Shown: piece by piece, positions 1 through 6,005 of the stretch
Numbering within the stretch: position 1 is the stretch's first letter
How the letters are laid out: every line of letters starts with the position of its first letter
Origin: Rhodospirillales bacterium
GTDB lineage: Bacteria > Pseudomonadota > Alphaproteobacteria > Rhodospirillales > JAOUPW01
NCBI GenBank assembly: GCA_029879665.1
Contig: JAOUPW010000143.1
Span: 1 to 6,005, forward strand
Direction of reading: 5' to 3'
DNA: 6,005 nucleotides
Program-made: the position numbers and the translations under genes
Notes under the pieces: generated by a model
The model's input: only the letters and a program-made list of their open reading frames with translations
Told to the model about the DNA's origin: nothing
Databases searched by the model: none

Positions 1-1
1 G

Positions 2-1753
2 AACCAAAGCGGGGATGTCATTCGTGTTCATGTCGGCTCCAGCGGAATCCATGTGGTGACAGTGGGCTACATGCTAACGCTTCGAAGCGTGCCGTCGCAT
101 TCGGATAGCCGGATGCTCGGAAATATTCTGATGAAACGTGAGGGGGTCTTGTTTCCGGAGTCTCTCGCTTGGTTTCCCCGCTTCGAAAACCGGGAGCAAA
201 CTTACGAAATTACCATCGATATTCCTGTTCCCGGCCGCGCCGTGGTTCCCGGCAGGCTGGTATCGGAGGACAGTTCGGAGGGGCGCTACCGGGTTACGTT
301 TGCAAGCGAGGTTCCGGCCTATGGGATAGAACTGATGGCGGGGCCATATGTAATCCGTGAACGGATGCACAAGGGTATTCGCCTGCGTACTTATTTTGAT
401 TCTTCCATCCAGGACCTTGCAGAAGGATATCTGGATAAGACGGCGGATTACCTTGATCTCTACCAAAACTGGATCGGGGCGTATCCTTTCAGCGCCTTTC
501 ACATCGTATCAAGCCCCCTGCCGGTGGGCCTGGGGTTCCCCAACATGACTTATATTGGGACCAGGGTTCTACGTCTGCCGTTTATCCGGCATTCCTCGCT
601 GGGTCACGAAGTGCTGCATTCCTGGTGGGGTAACGGTGTATATGTGGATTATGGGTCGGGTAATTGGGCGGAAGGGCTCACCACCTTTATGGCGGATTAT
701 ACCTATGTCCTGAACCAAGGAGCCGAAAAGGGAAGGGCTATGCGTCTCAACTGGCTCAGGGATTACATGGCCCTGCCGCCCGAGCGTGACCGGCCCTTAA
801 ATAAATTCGTCGGCAAAAGTCACGATGCATCCCAGGTGGTTGGCTATAACAAGACGGCATTTTTTTTTCATATGTTGCGGAGCCAACTTGGAAAGGCGAT
901 CTTTGACAAAGGCATAAGAATCTTCTGGACCCGGCATAGGTTCAAATCCGCCGCCTGGGACGATTTTAGGAATGCCTTCGAGGATGCGTCGGGGCAAAAA
1001 CTTCGCGTATTTTTCGATCAATGGCTGCATCGGACTGGAGCGCCACGCATTGGTCTTATTCGTGCTGAGGCAGAGAAGAAAAATGGTGGGTACCAGGTGT
1101 CTTTGTCGCTTTCCCAAACGGCTCCGGTCTACAATCTGAAAGTTCCAATCGAGATTTTGACGTCGGAGGGAACACAGCAGTTCGTCGTTTCCATGACTGA
1201 TAAAATATCTCGGACAACATTTAATCTCATTGATCGTCCGCGGGCATTGGCCGTAGATCCTGATTATGATCTTTTTCGCAAGCTCGATCCTGCTGAAACG
1301 CCGCCGATCCTACGTGACGTAACCTTAGGAAAATCCGCCGTCCTTATCCTTGGCAAGAGTGAGCCGTTTCAAAAGGCGGCAATTATCCTGGCGGAACAGT
1401 TATTGGATGTTGCTCCGAGGTTTCTGGATGGTGGTGCCTTACCCGACGTTCCCCTGTTGATTGTAGGTATGAAGAAAGACGTTGATAAATATCTTCAGGC
1501 GGCTTCTATTTTACCTGAACCGGCCGTTCTGGCCGGGCAAGGAACCGCCAGGGTATGGACGGGTCGCAGAGGCAAAGGGCAGCCCTATTTGGTGATTTCC
1601 GCCGATGATGTTCGGGCCGTGAGCGACTTAAACCGCCCTTTGCCCCATTATCTTCGCCAGGGATTTTTGGTTTTTAGCGGATCAAAGGTCATTAAAAAGG
1701 GCGAATGGCCAGCCAAATCCGGTTCATTGAAGGTCCGATTCGACGAATATTGA
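2..1753 (+). CDS. M1-family (gluzincin) zinc metallopeptidase-like protein, 5' end cut by the window edge
   Basis: The reading frame is open from the first bases of the window, so the true start lies upstream; the GTG at 53 is only the first internal start-like codon. Numbering residues from that GTG, the zinc site is HEVLH (185-189), giving ligands His185 and His189 and general base Glu186. The third ligand is Glu207 in NWAEG. A downstream GYNK motif supplies the probable transition-state tyrosine, Tyr265, followed by a helix typical of the M1 catalytic domain. Two departures from textbook M1 enzymes are visible. The gap from HExxH to the glutamate is 17 residues rather than 18, and the usual GAMEN site reads GLGFPNM (159-165), with no glutamate. 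Residues from about 400 to 566 form a C-terminal alpha/beta-looking region, possibly a family-specific domain. I see no membrane segment in the visible part. The substrate is unknown, and the protein may be an endopeptidase or non-classical peptidase rather than an aminopeptidase. The family call is firm; the function is inferred. Confidence 0.85.
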   Translation, partial: NQSGDVIRVHVGSSGIHVVTVGYMLTLRSVPSHSDSRMLGNILMKREGVLFPESLAWFPRFENREQTYEITIDIPVPGRAVVPGRLVSEDSSEGRYRVTFASEVPAYGIELMAGPYVIRERMHKGIRLRTYFDSSIQDLAEGYLDKTADYLDLYQNWIGAYPFSAFHIVSSPLPVGLGFPNMTYIGTRVLRLPFIRHSSLGHEVLHSWWGNGVYVDYGSGNWAEGLTTFMADYTYVLNQGAEKGRAMRLNWLRDYMALPPERDRPLNKFVGKSHDASQVVGYNKTAFFFHMLRSQLGKAIFDKGIRIFWTRHRFKSAAWDDFRNAFEDASGQKLRVFFDQWLHRTGAPRIGLIRAEAEKKNGGYQVSLSLSQTAPVYNLKVPIEILTSEGTQQFVVSMTDKISRTTFNLIDRPRALAVDPDYDLFRKLDPAETPPILRDVTLGKSAVLILGKSEPFQKAAIILAEQLLDVAPRFLDGGALPDVPLLIVGMKKDVDKYLQAASILPEPAVLAGQGTARVWTGRRGKGQPYLVISADDVRAVSDLNRPLPHYLRQGFLVFSGSKVIKKGEWPAKSGSLKVRFDEY

Positions 1754-1763
1754 AACTGGATGA

Positions 1764-1778
1764 GCCCCCTGTGGGGGC
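1764..1778 (+). terminator. GC-rich hairpin just after the peptidase gene, possible weak terminator
   Basis: GCCCCC (1764-1769) and GGGGGC (1773-1778) form a perfect 6-bp stem with a three-base TGT loop, 10 bases after the peptidase stop codon. No T-run follows, so it is not a classical intrinsic terminator. It could act as a pause site or 3'-end stabiliser. The position supports an end-of-transcript role; the missing U-tract argues against it. Confidence 0.3.
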
Positions 1779-1804
1779 ATTCCTATGGGCATGCATGGGG
1801 CTTA

Positions 1805-1818
1805 TAGGCATGTGCCTA
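1805..1818. repeat. Short palindrome upstream of the secreted-protein gene
   Basis: TAGGCA and TGCCTA are exact inverted copies separated by two bases (TG). The element lies about 40 bases upstream of the candidate -35 box of the next gene. It has the form of a dimeric regulator site but matches no operator that I recognise. A 6-bp palindrome can occur by chance. Confidence 0.3.
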
Positions 1819-1857
1819 GGTTATTGGCGAAGGAACGGTCCCAGGAGCGTCCCAATG

Positions 1858-1886
1858 TTGACATATTGGCCCTTAAGACCCATCTT
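1858..1886 (+). promoter_or_regulatory. Candidate sigma-70-type promoter for the secreted-protein gene, overlapped by an imperfect palindrome
   Basis: TTGACA at 1858-1863 is a perfect -35 consensus. With a 17-base spacer the -10 would be CATCTT (1881-1886), which matches only three of six consensus positions. The gene start is 28 bases further on, leaving room for a short leader with a Shine-Dalgarno site. The -35 sits inside an 18-base imperfect palindrome (1852-1869: arms CCAATGT and ATATTGG, one mismatch, spacer TGAC). A regulator bound there would cover the -35 and probably repress. Both the promoter and the operator are inferences from sequence. Confidence 0.4.
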
Positions 1887-1914
1887 TTCTTTAGCGGATA
1901 AAGGATTGCTATCT

Positions 1915-2517
1915 ATGAAGCGGCTTGTTTTTTTATTTGTCGGTTTGGGCGTTCTTCTGGTCCTGCCAGCGACGGTTTTCGCGGAAGGGGATGGGCGTAT
2001 GAATGCTGTATCCTTCAGTCCGCTGCCTCGGGGCGTGGAAATCTCGGTTCGGCCTTTGGATAATTCGGATCAGAATATTGTTCTGCAAAAACAATTCGAA
2101 CAGGTTTTGCAAGGCCGTGGTTACAAAATTTCGGAAAATGCATCCTTGATACTGACCTTCGAAGTCCTTGAGCAAGTCGGTCGGTGGTCATCGGCGGAGC
2201 GCCGTACTATTTTCGAGGTCGAAGGCCGGCAGTCCTCCAGTGGAAACGACGACACCCGGGCGCGCGTCAGTCTGTTTGACAGTAATCGGGGGGGCGTTTT
2301 TAATAAGGGAGAAGAAAAACGCTCCGGGGCAATCCCCAGCCAATCCCGGATGGATGTCAATATTGACGATCGGAATAACGGCAAGCGGCTATGGCAGGCC
2401 TGGATTACCGGCGATCATGGTCGGGGTGGGGCGCAAACGCTGACCAAGGCCATGGTTCAGGCAGTAGTCGATATTATGGGCCAAACCGTAAAAAGCAGGC
2501 CCATTTCCCTTCCTTAA
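1915..2517 (+). CDS. Secreted (periplasmic) protein of unknown function, 200 aa
   Basis: I do not recognise this protein. The start at 1915 is chosen because an AAGGA Shine-Dalgarno sequence (1901-1905) lies nine bases upstream and because it gives a textbook signal peptide: MKR, then a hydrophobic core (about residues 4-18), then VFA-EG with likely cleavage after Ala23. There is no cysteine at the cleavage site, so it is not a lipoprotein. The mature part is about 177 residues. It opens with a predicted beta/alpha stretch (about 30-85, including an FEQVLQGRGYKI helix and an LILTFEV strand). A polar, Ser/Gly/Asp-rich middle follows (about 100-145), then a segment with KRLWQAW and a closing amphipathic helix. 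The pattern of 'short degenerate helix, long strand, conserved W' recalls small envelope proteins such as the DUF4136 group, but I cannot assign it. It has its own candidate promoter and is separated from the upstream peptidase by 161 bases. It could be an envelope or stress protein; the function is unknown. Confidence 0.8.
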   Translation: MKRLVFLFVGLGVLLVLPATVFAEGDGRMNAVSFSPLPRGVEISVRPLDNSDQNIVLQKQFEQVLQGRGYKISENASLILTFEVLEQVGRWSSAERRTIFEVEGRQSSSGNDDTRARVSLFDSNRGGVFNKGEEKRSGAIPSQSRMDVNIDDRNNGKRLWQAWITGDHGRGGAQTLTKAMVQAVVDIMGQTVKSRPISLP

Positions 2518-2519
2518 AC

Positions 2520-2544
2520 ATGGCTTTTCCATTTGCCGTTTTTT
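2520..2544 (+). terminator. Weak terminator-like stem plus T-run after the secreted-protein gene
   Basis: Three bases after the stop codon, ATGGC (2520-2524) can pair with GCCGT (2535-2539) across a 10-base loop, including one T-G wobble. A run of six Ts overlaps the end of the stem (2539-2544). The stem is short and the loop long, so this is a marginal intrinsic terminator. Its position and T-run are its only support. Confidence 0.25.
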
Positions 2545-2574
2545 GGAATTCCGGGTACTAACCGTGGCACTGTG

Positions 2575-2598
2575 TGGACCGTCTCTTCGCTAGGTCCA
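2575..2598 (+). repeat. Inverted repeat (possible leader hairpin) upstream of hisZ
   Basis: TGGACC (2575-2580) and GGTCCA (2593-2598) are exact inverted copies around a 12-base loop, ending 26 bases before the hisZ start codon. In RNA this would form a hairpin in the leader. I see no His-rich leader peptide or T-run, so a classical his attenuator is not supported. It could equally be a protein-binding site or chance. Confidence 0.3.
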
Positions 2599-2624
2599 GC
2601 CAACCCTGATTGCGAACGGTATTC

Positions 2625-3785
2625 ATGAGCGATCCCGCTGATAAAGCCCTGTTGCCCGCAGGAATGAGTGATGTCCTGCCTCCCTACGCCGGATTTGAGG
2701 CAGATGCGCGCGAGCGTCTCATTTCGTCTTTTGTCGGGTATGGGTACGAACGTGTAAAACCGCCCCTGATCGAATTCGAGGAAAATCTTCTTACCGGTAG
2801 CGGCGTCGCTCTTTATGACCAGACTTTCCGCCTCATGGACCCGGTTTCGCAACGGATGATGGGGGTGCGCTCTGACATGACGTTGCAGGTCGCCAGGATT
2901 GCAACCACCCGTTTGAAAAATGCGCCTCGTCCCTTGCGCTTGGGCTATGCCGGGGAAGTTCTCCGGGTCAAGGGATCGCAGCTCAGGCCCGAACGTCAGT
3001 TCGGCCAGGTTGGGGCGGAATTGATCGGGACCGAATCCCCCACCGGGGATAAGGAAGTCATCCTTATGGCCGTGGAAGCTCTGGAACACCTGGGCGTTGA
3101 AGATTTATCCGTGGATTTGGGGCTGCCGACGTTGGTTCCCGCAGTGTGTCAGGTGCTGGGCCTGGATGAAGGTGTCATGTCTCGGCTGCGCTTGGCGTTG
3201 GATCGCAAAGACGATGCGGGTGTTTCCGCTCTTGCCGGACAATTAGGGGGGCGGGCTGAAAAAATATTGCTGGGCATGTTATCGGCGACAGGACAGGCGG
3301 AAGATGTGCTGGGGATATTGGACGGGCTTGATCTTCCGGCTGCGGCCCAGGCAGAACGGACATGTTTATCCGAGGTGGTGAAGGGGATAAGGGCGGGTGC
3401 GCCAAATCTGACTCTGACTGCGGACGCCGTAGAAAACAGAGGTTTTGAATACCATACCGGAGTGACGTTTACGATTTTTTCCTCTGCTGTCAGGGGGGAA
3501 CTCGGACGGGGCGGCCGTTACCGTGCGGGAAATGGAGATGAGCAAGGTGAGCCTGCTACCGGATTGACCCTGTTCATGGATAGCGTCTTGCGCGCTCTTG
3601 CCGGCCCGGTTTCTCCCAAGAAAATTTTTATTCCCTCGGGTACGCCCGCTGATGCTGCGCGTACGTTGCGCGGCGAGGGTTGGATTACCATTGAAGGCAT
3701 GAACTACGATGCTTCCCCTGAAAACGAAGCTCGTCGAATGAATTGCACCCATTTATTGATTGATGGGAAGCCGAGAGAGGTGTGA
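2625..3785 (+). CDS. hisZ: ATP phosphoribosyltransferase regulatory subunit HisZ
   Basis: HisZ is a paralogue of histidyl-tRNA synthetase that has lost aminoacylation. It assembles in the cytoplasm with the short form of HisG, which joins ATP and PRPP in the first step of histidine synthesis, and it confers activation and histidine feedback control. The 386-residue protein opens with [12 protein letters not shown] (9-20), the typical HisZ/HisRS N-terminus. RSDMT (82-86) occupies the place of the HisRS RPEGT loop. Motif 2 lies around GEVLRV to AELIG (110-135), with Arg114 in the motif-2 position. NRGFEYHTG (271-279) replaces the HisRS RGLDYYTG motif, and GRGGRY (294-299) follows. There is no C-terminal anticodon-binding domain, and the length fits HisZ rather than HisS. 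ATG 2625 is preferred over the in-frame TTG at 2610; an in-frame TGA at 2607 rules out anything further upstream. Its Shine-Dalgarno is weak. hisG is not in the window. The stop is four bases before purA. Confidence 0.93.
   Translation: MSDPADKALLPAGMSDVLPPYAGFEADARERLISSFVGYGYERVKPPLIEFEENLLTGSGVALYDQTFRLMDPVSQRMMGVRSDMTLQVARIATTRLKNAPRPLRLGYAGEVLRVKGSQLRPERQFGQVGAELIGTESPTGDKEVILMAVEALEHLGVEDLSVDLGLPTLVPAVCQVLGLDEGVMSRLRLALDRKDDAGVSALAGQLGGRAEKILLGMLSATGQAEDVLGILDGLDLPAAAQAERTCLSEVVKGIRAGAPNLTLTADAVENRGFEYHTGVTFTIFSSAVRGELGRGGRYRAGNGDEQGEPATGLTLFMDSVLRALAGPVSPKKIFIPSGTPADAARTLRGEGWITIEGMNYDASPENEARRMNCTHLLIDGKPREV
3774..3780 (+). promoter_or_regulatory. Ribosome binding site of purA inside the end of hisZ
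   Basis: AGAGAGG lies nine bases before the purA ATG at 3790 and within the last codons of hisZ. It fixes that ATG as the start in preference to the in-frame ATG at 3760, which lies inside hisZ. The arrangement suggests that ribosomes ending hisZ translation re-initiate on purA. Confidence 0.65.
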
Positions 3786-3789
3786 CAAA

Positions 3790-5082
3790 ATGGCCAATGT
3801 AGTTGTGGTCGGCTCCCAATGGGGAGATGAAGGCAAAGGGAAAATTGTCGATTGGTTGTCTGAACGCGCCGATGTTGTCGTGCGCTTTCAGGGTGGTCAC
3901 AATGCGGGGCACACCCTTGTCATTGACGGCACGGTTTACAAATTAAGTATGCTGCCGTCTGGCGTCGTCCGGGGAGGAAAACTATCAATCATCGGAAACG
4001 GCGTTGTTCTTGATCCATGGGCGCTGTTGAACGAAATCAAAAACATCCGAGAGCAAGGAGTTGAAATCTCTCCGGAGAATCTCGGCATTGCGGATAATGC
4101 TCCATTGATTCTACCGCTTCATGGAAATCTTGACCGCGCACGCGAAGAAGCCCTTGGAAAGGCTAAAATCGGGACTACCGGCCGGGGGATTGGGCCAGCC
4201 TATGAAGATAAGGTTGCCAGACGGGCGATTAGGGCCGGTGATTTGGCGGATCTTGAGATTCTTGCGGATAAAATAGAAAAGACGTTGTTTCACCACAATG
4301 CGTTGTTGAGAGGCATGGGGATGCCTGAAATTGACGGCGAGGATCTGCTCTCTCAATTAAAGGAACTGGCTCCAAAAATTCTTCCCTATGTTGGGCCTGT
4401 CTGGAAGATTCTGAATGAAGCTCGGCGCGAGGGAAAGCGGATCCTGTTCGAAGGGGCGCAGGGAACCATGCTTGATATTGATCATGGCACTTATCCTTTT
4501 GTGACATCTTCAAACGTCGTTGCAGGCCAAGCGGCAGCCGGATCCGGGCAGGGCCCGGGCGCCATCGATTATGTGCTTGGCATCACCAAAGCCTACACCA
4601 CAAGGGTCGGAAGTGGGCCGTTCCCGACGGAACTTACCGATGACGTCGGTAAGGGGCTCGGCGAAAGGGGGCGCGAATTCGGAACCGTTACCGGACGTGC
4701 CCGCCGCTGCGGATGGTTCGATGCCGTATTGGTTCATCAGGCCGTTATCGTAAATGGAATCACCGGAATTGCTTTGACCAAGCTGGACGTTCTTGATGGC
4801 ATGGATGAATTGAAGGTTTGTGTTGGGTATCAGATCGACGGGAAAAAATTCGATCACCTGCCCGCTTCATCGGTTCAACAAATGCAAGTCGAGCCCATCT
4901 ATGAGGTTATGGAAGGGTGGTCGGAAAGCACAAAAGGAGCGCGATCCTGGGCTGATCTGCCGGCGACTGCGGTGAAATATATCCGCCGGATCGAAGAGCT
5001 GATCAGAGCGCCGGTTTCGCTTCTTTCCACCAGCCCTGAACGCGAGGACACCATCTTGGTCCAGGATCCTTTCGCCGATTAA
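3790..5082 (+). CDS. purA: Adenylosuccinate synthetase
   Basis: The enzyme joins IMP and aspartate using GTP to form adenylosuccinate, the first committed step to AMP, in the cytoplasm. At 430 residues it has the usual bacterial length. The active-site landmarks fall at the same numbers as in E. coli PurA. The N-terminal [11 protein letters not shown] (8-18) holds catalytic Asp13, and GGHNAGH (35-41) holds catalytic His41. [11 protein letters not shown] (128-138) is the IMP-binding loop with Thr129. FEGAQG (220-225) includes Gln224. TGRARRCGW (301-309) carries Arg303 and Arg305, and TKLD (330-333) includes Lys331 and Asp333 for guanine recognition. STSPERED (413-420) closes the nucleotide site. 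No expected residue is missing, so the protein should be active. It sits four bases after hisZ, which implies co-transcription and probably coupled translation. A terminator-like hairpin follows about 15 bases after the stop. Confidence 0.97.
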   Translation: MANVVVVGSQWGDEGKGKIVDWLSERADVVVRFQGGHNAGHTLVIDGTVYKLSMLPSGVVRGGKLSIIGNGVVLDPWALLNEIKNIREQGVEISPENLGIADNAPLILPLHGNLDRAREEALGKAKIGTTGRGIGPAYEDKVARRAIRAGDLADLEILADKIEKTLFHHNALLRGMGMPEIDGEDLLSQLKELAPKILPYVGPVWKILNEARREGKRILFEGAQGTMLDIDHGTYPFVTSSNVVAGQAAAGSGQGPGAIDYVLGITKAYTTRVGSGPFPTELTDDVGKGLGERGREFGTVTGRARRCGWFDAVLVHQAVIVNGITGIALTKLDVLDGMDELKVCVGYQIDGKKFDHLPASSVQQMQVEPIYEVMEGWSESTKGARSWADLPATAVKYIRRIEELIRAPVSLLSTSPEREDTILVQDPFAD

Positions 5083-5096
5083 CTGCGATTAATCTC

Positions 5097-5122
5097 TAAA
5101 CTTCCGGGAGTTTATAGTTTTT
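5097..5122 (+). terminator. Probable intrinsic terminator after purA
   Basis: TAAACTT (5097-5103) pairs with GAGTTTA (5108-5114), with one T-G wobble, around a CCGG tetraloop. Five Ts follow at 5118-5122 after a three-base gap. The stem is AT-rich and the T-run is slightly offset, so it may be only moderately efficient. Its place about 15 bases after the purA stop supports the role. Confidence 0.5.
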
Positions 5123-5134
5123 CAACTGTTTTGT

Positions 5135-5149
5135 GCCTACCTGATAGGC
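5135..5149. repeat. Inverted repeat between purA and the kinase-like gene
   Basis: GCCTA (5135-5139) and TAGGC (5145-5149) are exact inverted copies with a five-base spacer. It is the second of three such elements in this 150-base spacer. It could form a small hairpin or be a regulator site, and it is short enough to be chance. Confidence 0.3.
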
Positions 5150-5156
5150 CTAACTT

Positions 5157-5176
5157 GCGGGAAATCTGGCTCCCGC
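5157..5176. repeat. GC-rich inverted repeat 56 bases upstream of the kinase-like gene
   Basis: GCGGGA (5157-5162) and TCCCGC (5171-5176) are exact inverted copies with an eight-base spacer. No T-run follows, so it is not a forward terminator. It may be an operator for the next gene or an RNA hairpin. I found no convincing promoter in the rest of this spacer (5177-5232). Confidence 0.4.
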
Positions 5177-5232
5177 CGAGGCTATGCCATTTGTGAGTAC
5201 ATGACCTAGTCTTGGCTTTCGGAAAATAGGAT

Positions 5233-6005
5233 ATGGCGGAAGAACTGCTCGAAGAACTCGAACCGGAAGAGCCAAATGTCGGAAAAGCGCCTCAAGCTTC
5301 TTCCGAATCAATGGTAGTGCTTCGCGATCGTTATCGGATCAATCCCTTATCTCCCATTCCGGATCTGGATTCACCGTCCGCGAAAGCCTATGCCGTGGAA
5401 GATAGCTCCGGCGAGGGGTATGGTCGCGTCTTTGCATTAATATGCCAGCCGGAAATTCCCTGCCGTACAGATGTAATGTCGATTCTCAAGGGCGAAAATA
5501 TTCCTCACTTGCTGCCGCTGATAGATTGGGGGGCAGTAGATTGGCCGTTGCTTGGACAAAAATGCATGGCAGTCATTTATCAGCAACCTCTTGGAGGAAG
5601 GTTGGCGGAACAATTTGATTCAAGCCATGTCAAGATCAGTGAATATGATTTGAAGCGGCGAGTAATCGAGCCCATGTACGCCATGTTTAAAGGGCTATCA
5701 AATTTAAATATAAACCACAGGGAAATCAGACCGAATAATTTATTCTTTTTAGACAAAGACCGCACTGAATTGGTGATGGGCGAATGCGTTACGTGCCCTC
5801 CTGGTTATAACCAACCCGTTGTTTTTGAGACAATTGAAAGAGGGATGTCTTCGCCGGCAGGCAGGGGAGAAGGTGGAGCGGTCGATGACCTTTATGCCTT
5901 AGGCGTTAGTTTAGTCTTTCATTTGCTTGGCTATAATCCCTTAGCGGATATGACGGACAACGATCTGATCGTTTCCAAGATCGAACAGGGAACCTATGCC
6001 ACGCT
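5233..6005 (+). CDS. Protein-kinase-fold protein with degenerate catalytic motifs (probable pseudokinase), 3' end beyond the window
   Basis: The frame stays open to the window edge, giving 257 residues with no stop. ATG 5233 is the first possible ATG, because an in-frame TAG lies at 5227. Purine-rich GGAAAA (5221-5226) is the likely but weak ribosome site. The first 25 or so residues are acidic and probably disordered (EELLEELEPEEP). The kinase fold is suggested by three features. HREIRPNNLFF (162-172) aligns with the catalytic loop HRDxKPxN. An ELVMGEC segment (179-185) sits where DFG is expected. VDDLYALGVSLVFHLLG (217-233) matches the Asp-x-Tyr/Trp-x-x-Gly helix-F motif with Asp219 and Gly224. 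Key catalytic residues differ: the loop aspartate is Glu164, its lysine partner is Arg166, no DFG aspartate is evident, and the beta-3 strand (RVFALIC, 65-71) lacks the ATP-anchoring lysine. No glycine-rich loop is clear. It may act as a scaffold or sensor rather than a phosphotransferase. The C-terminal half is unseen. Confidence 0.75.
   Translation, partial: MAEELLEELEPEEPNVGKAPQASSESMVVLRDRYRINPLSPIPDLDSPSAKAYAVEDSSGEGYGRVFALICQPEIPCRTDVMSILKGENIPHLLPLIDWGAVDWPLLGQKCMAVIYQQPLGGRLAEQFDSSHVKISEYDLKRRVIEPMYAMFKGLSNLNINHREIRPNNLFFLDKDRTELVMGECVTCPPGYNQPVVFETIERGMSSPAGRGEGGAVDDLYALGVSLVFHLLGYNPLADMTDNDLIVSKIEQGTYAT

Noticed and set aside
74..502. 142-codon open frame on the minus strand opposite the peptidase gene
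   Set aside because: It is antisense to a gene with clear M1 motifs and has no recognisable protein features.
1705..1914. In-frame upstream extension of the secreted protein starting at ATG 1705, overlapping the peptidase gene
   Set aside because: The extension contains a hydrophobic stretch but would bury the clear signal peptide at 1915, which has its own AAGGA site at good spacing.
2533..2561. TTGCCG with TACTAA 17 bases later as a hisZ promoter
   Set aside because: It matches only four of six and three of six consensus positions and overlaps the possible terminator; too weak to annotate.
2610..2624. TTG start for hisZ five codons upstream of the ATG
   Set aside because: ATG at 2625 gives a normal HisZ N-terminus; there is no Shine-Dalgarno evidence favouring TTG.
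2514..3089. 191-codon open frame on the minus strand opposite the start of hisZ
   Set aside because: It lies antisense to a firmly identified gene, and its protein shows no recognisable family or signal; it is a codon-bias shadow.
2625..3785. Histidyl-tRNA synthetase (hisS) instead of hisZ
   Set aside because: The RGLDYYTG motif is altered to RGFEYHTG, the RPEGT loop to RSDMT, and the anticodon-binding domain is absent; HisZ fits better.
3760..3789. ATG 3760 as an upstream start for purA
   Set aside because: It lies inside hisZ. ATG 3790 has a good ribosome site and places the PurA catalytic residues at Asp13 and His41 as in E. coli.
5177..5232. TTGTGA (5191-5196) as a -35 box for the kinase-like gene
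   Set aside because: No acceptable -10 hexamer lies 16-18 bases downstream.

Overview
The window reads as chromosomal DNA of an alphaproteobacterium, most likely Rhodospirillales-like. This rests on a short HisZ directly followed by purA and then a protein-kinase-fold gene, an order I recall from that group but cannot check here. Every supportable gene is on the + strand and coding density is high. I see no mobile element, tRNA, rRNA or CRISPR array.

Layout: (1) 2-1753 is the 3' part of a gene for a divergent M1-family (gluzincin) metallopeptidase, cut by the window's left edge. (2) 1754-1914 is an intergenic region with a GC-rich hairpin, a palindrome and a consensus -35 box. (3) 1915-2517 encodes a small secreted protein of unknown function with a clear signal peptide. 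(4) 2518-2624 is a short spacer with a weak terminator-like element and a hairpin. (5) 2625-3785 is hisZ, the regulatory subunit of ATP phosphoribosyltransferase. (6) 3790-5082 is purA, adenylosuccinate synthetase, four bases after hisZ. (7) 5083-5232 is a spacer carrying three successive inverted repeats, the first resembling an intrinsic terminator. (8) 5233-6005 is the start of a protein-kinase-fold gene that runs off the right edge. Its catalytic motifs are degenerate, so it looks like a pseudokinase.

How the genes may work together: hisZ and purA probably form a translationally coupled pair. HisZ partners the short form of HisG, which uses ATP and PRPP in the first step of histidine synthesis; PurA makes the first committed step from IMP to AMP. 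Joint expression would link adenylate supply to its use in histidine synthesis. The peptidase and the secreted protein look separate from this pair, and the secreted protein seems to have its own promoter. The pseudokinase is set apart from purA by the hairpin-rich spacer. The most unusual items are the pseudokinase, the non-canonical M1 active-site motifs with a nine-T tract beside the catalytic tyrosine, and the unassigned secreted protein with its possible operator.
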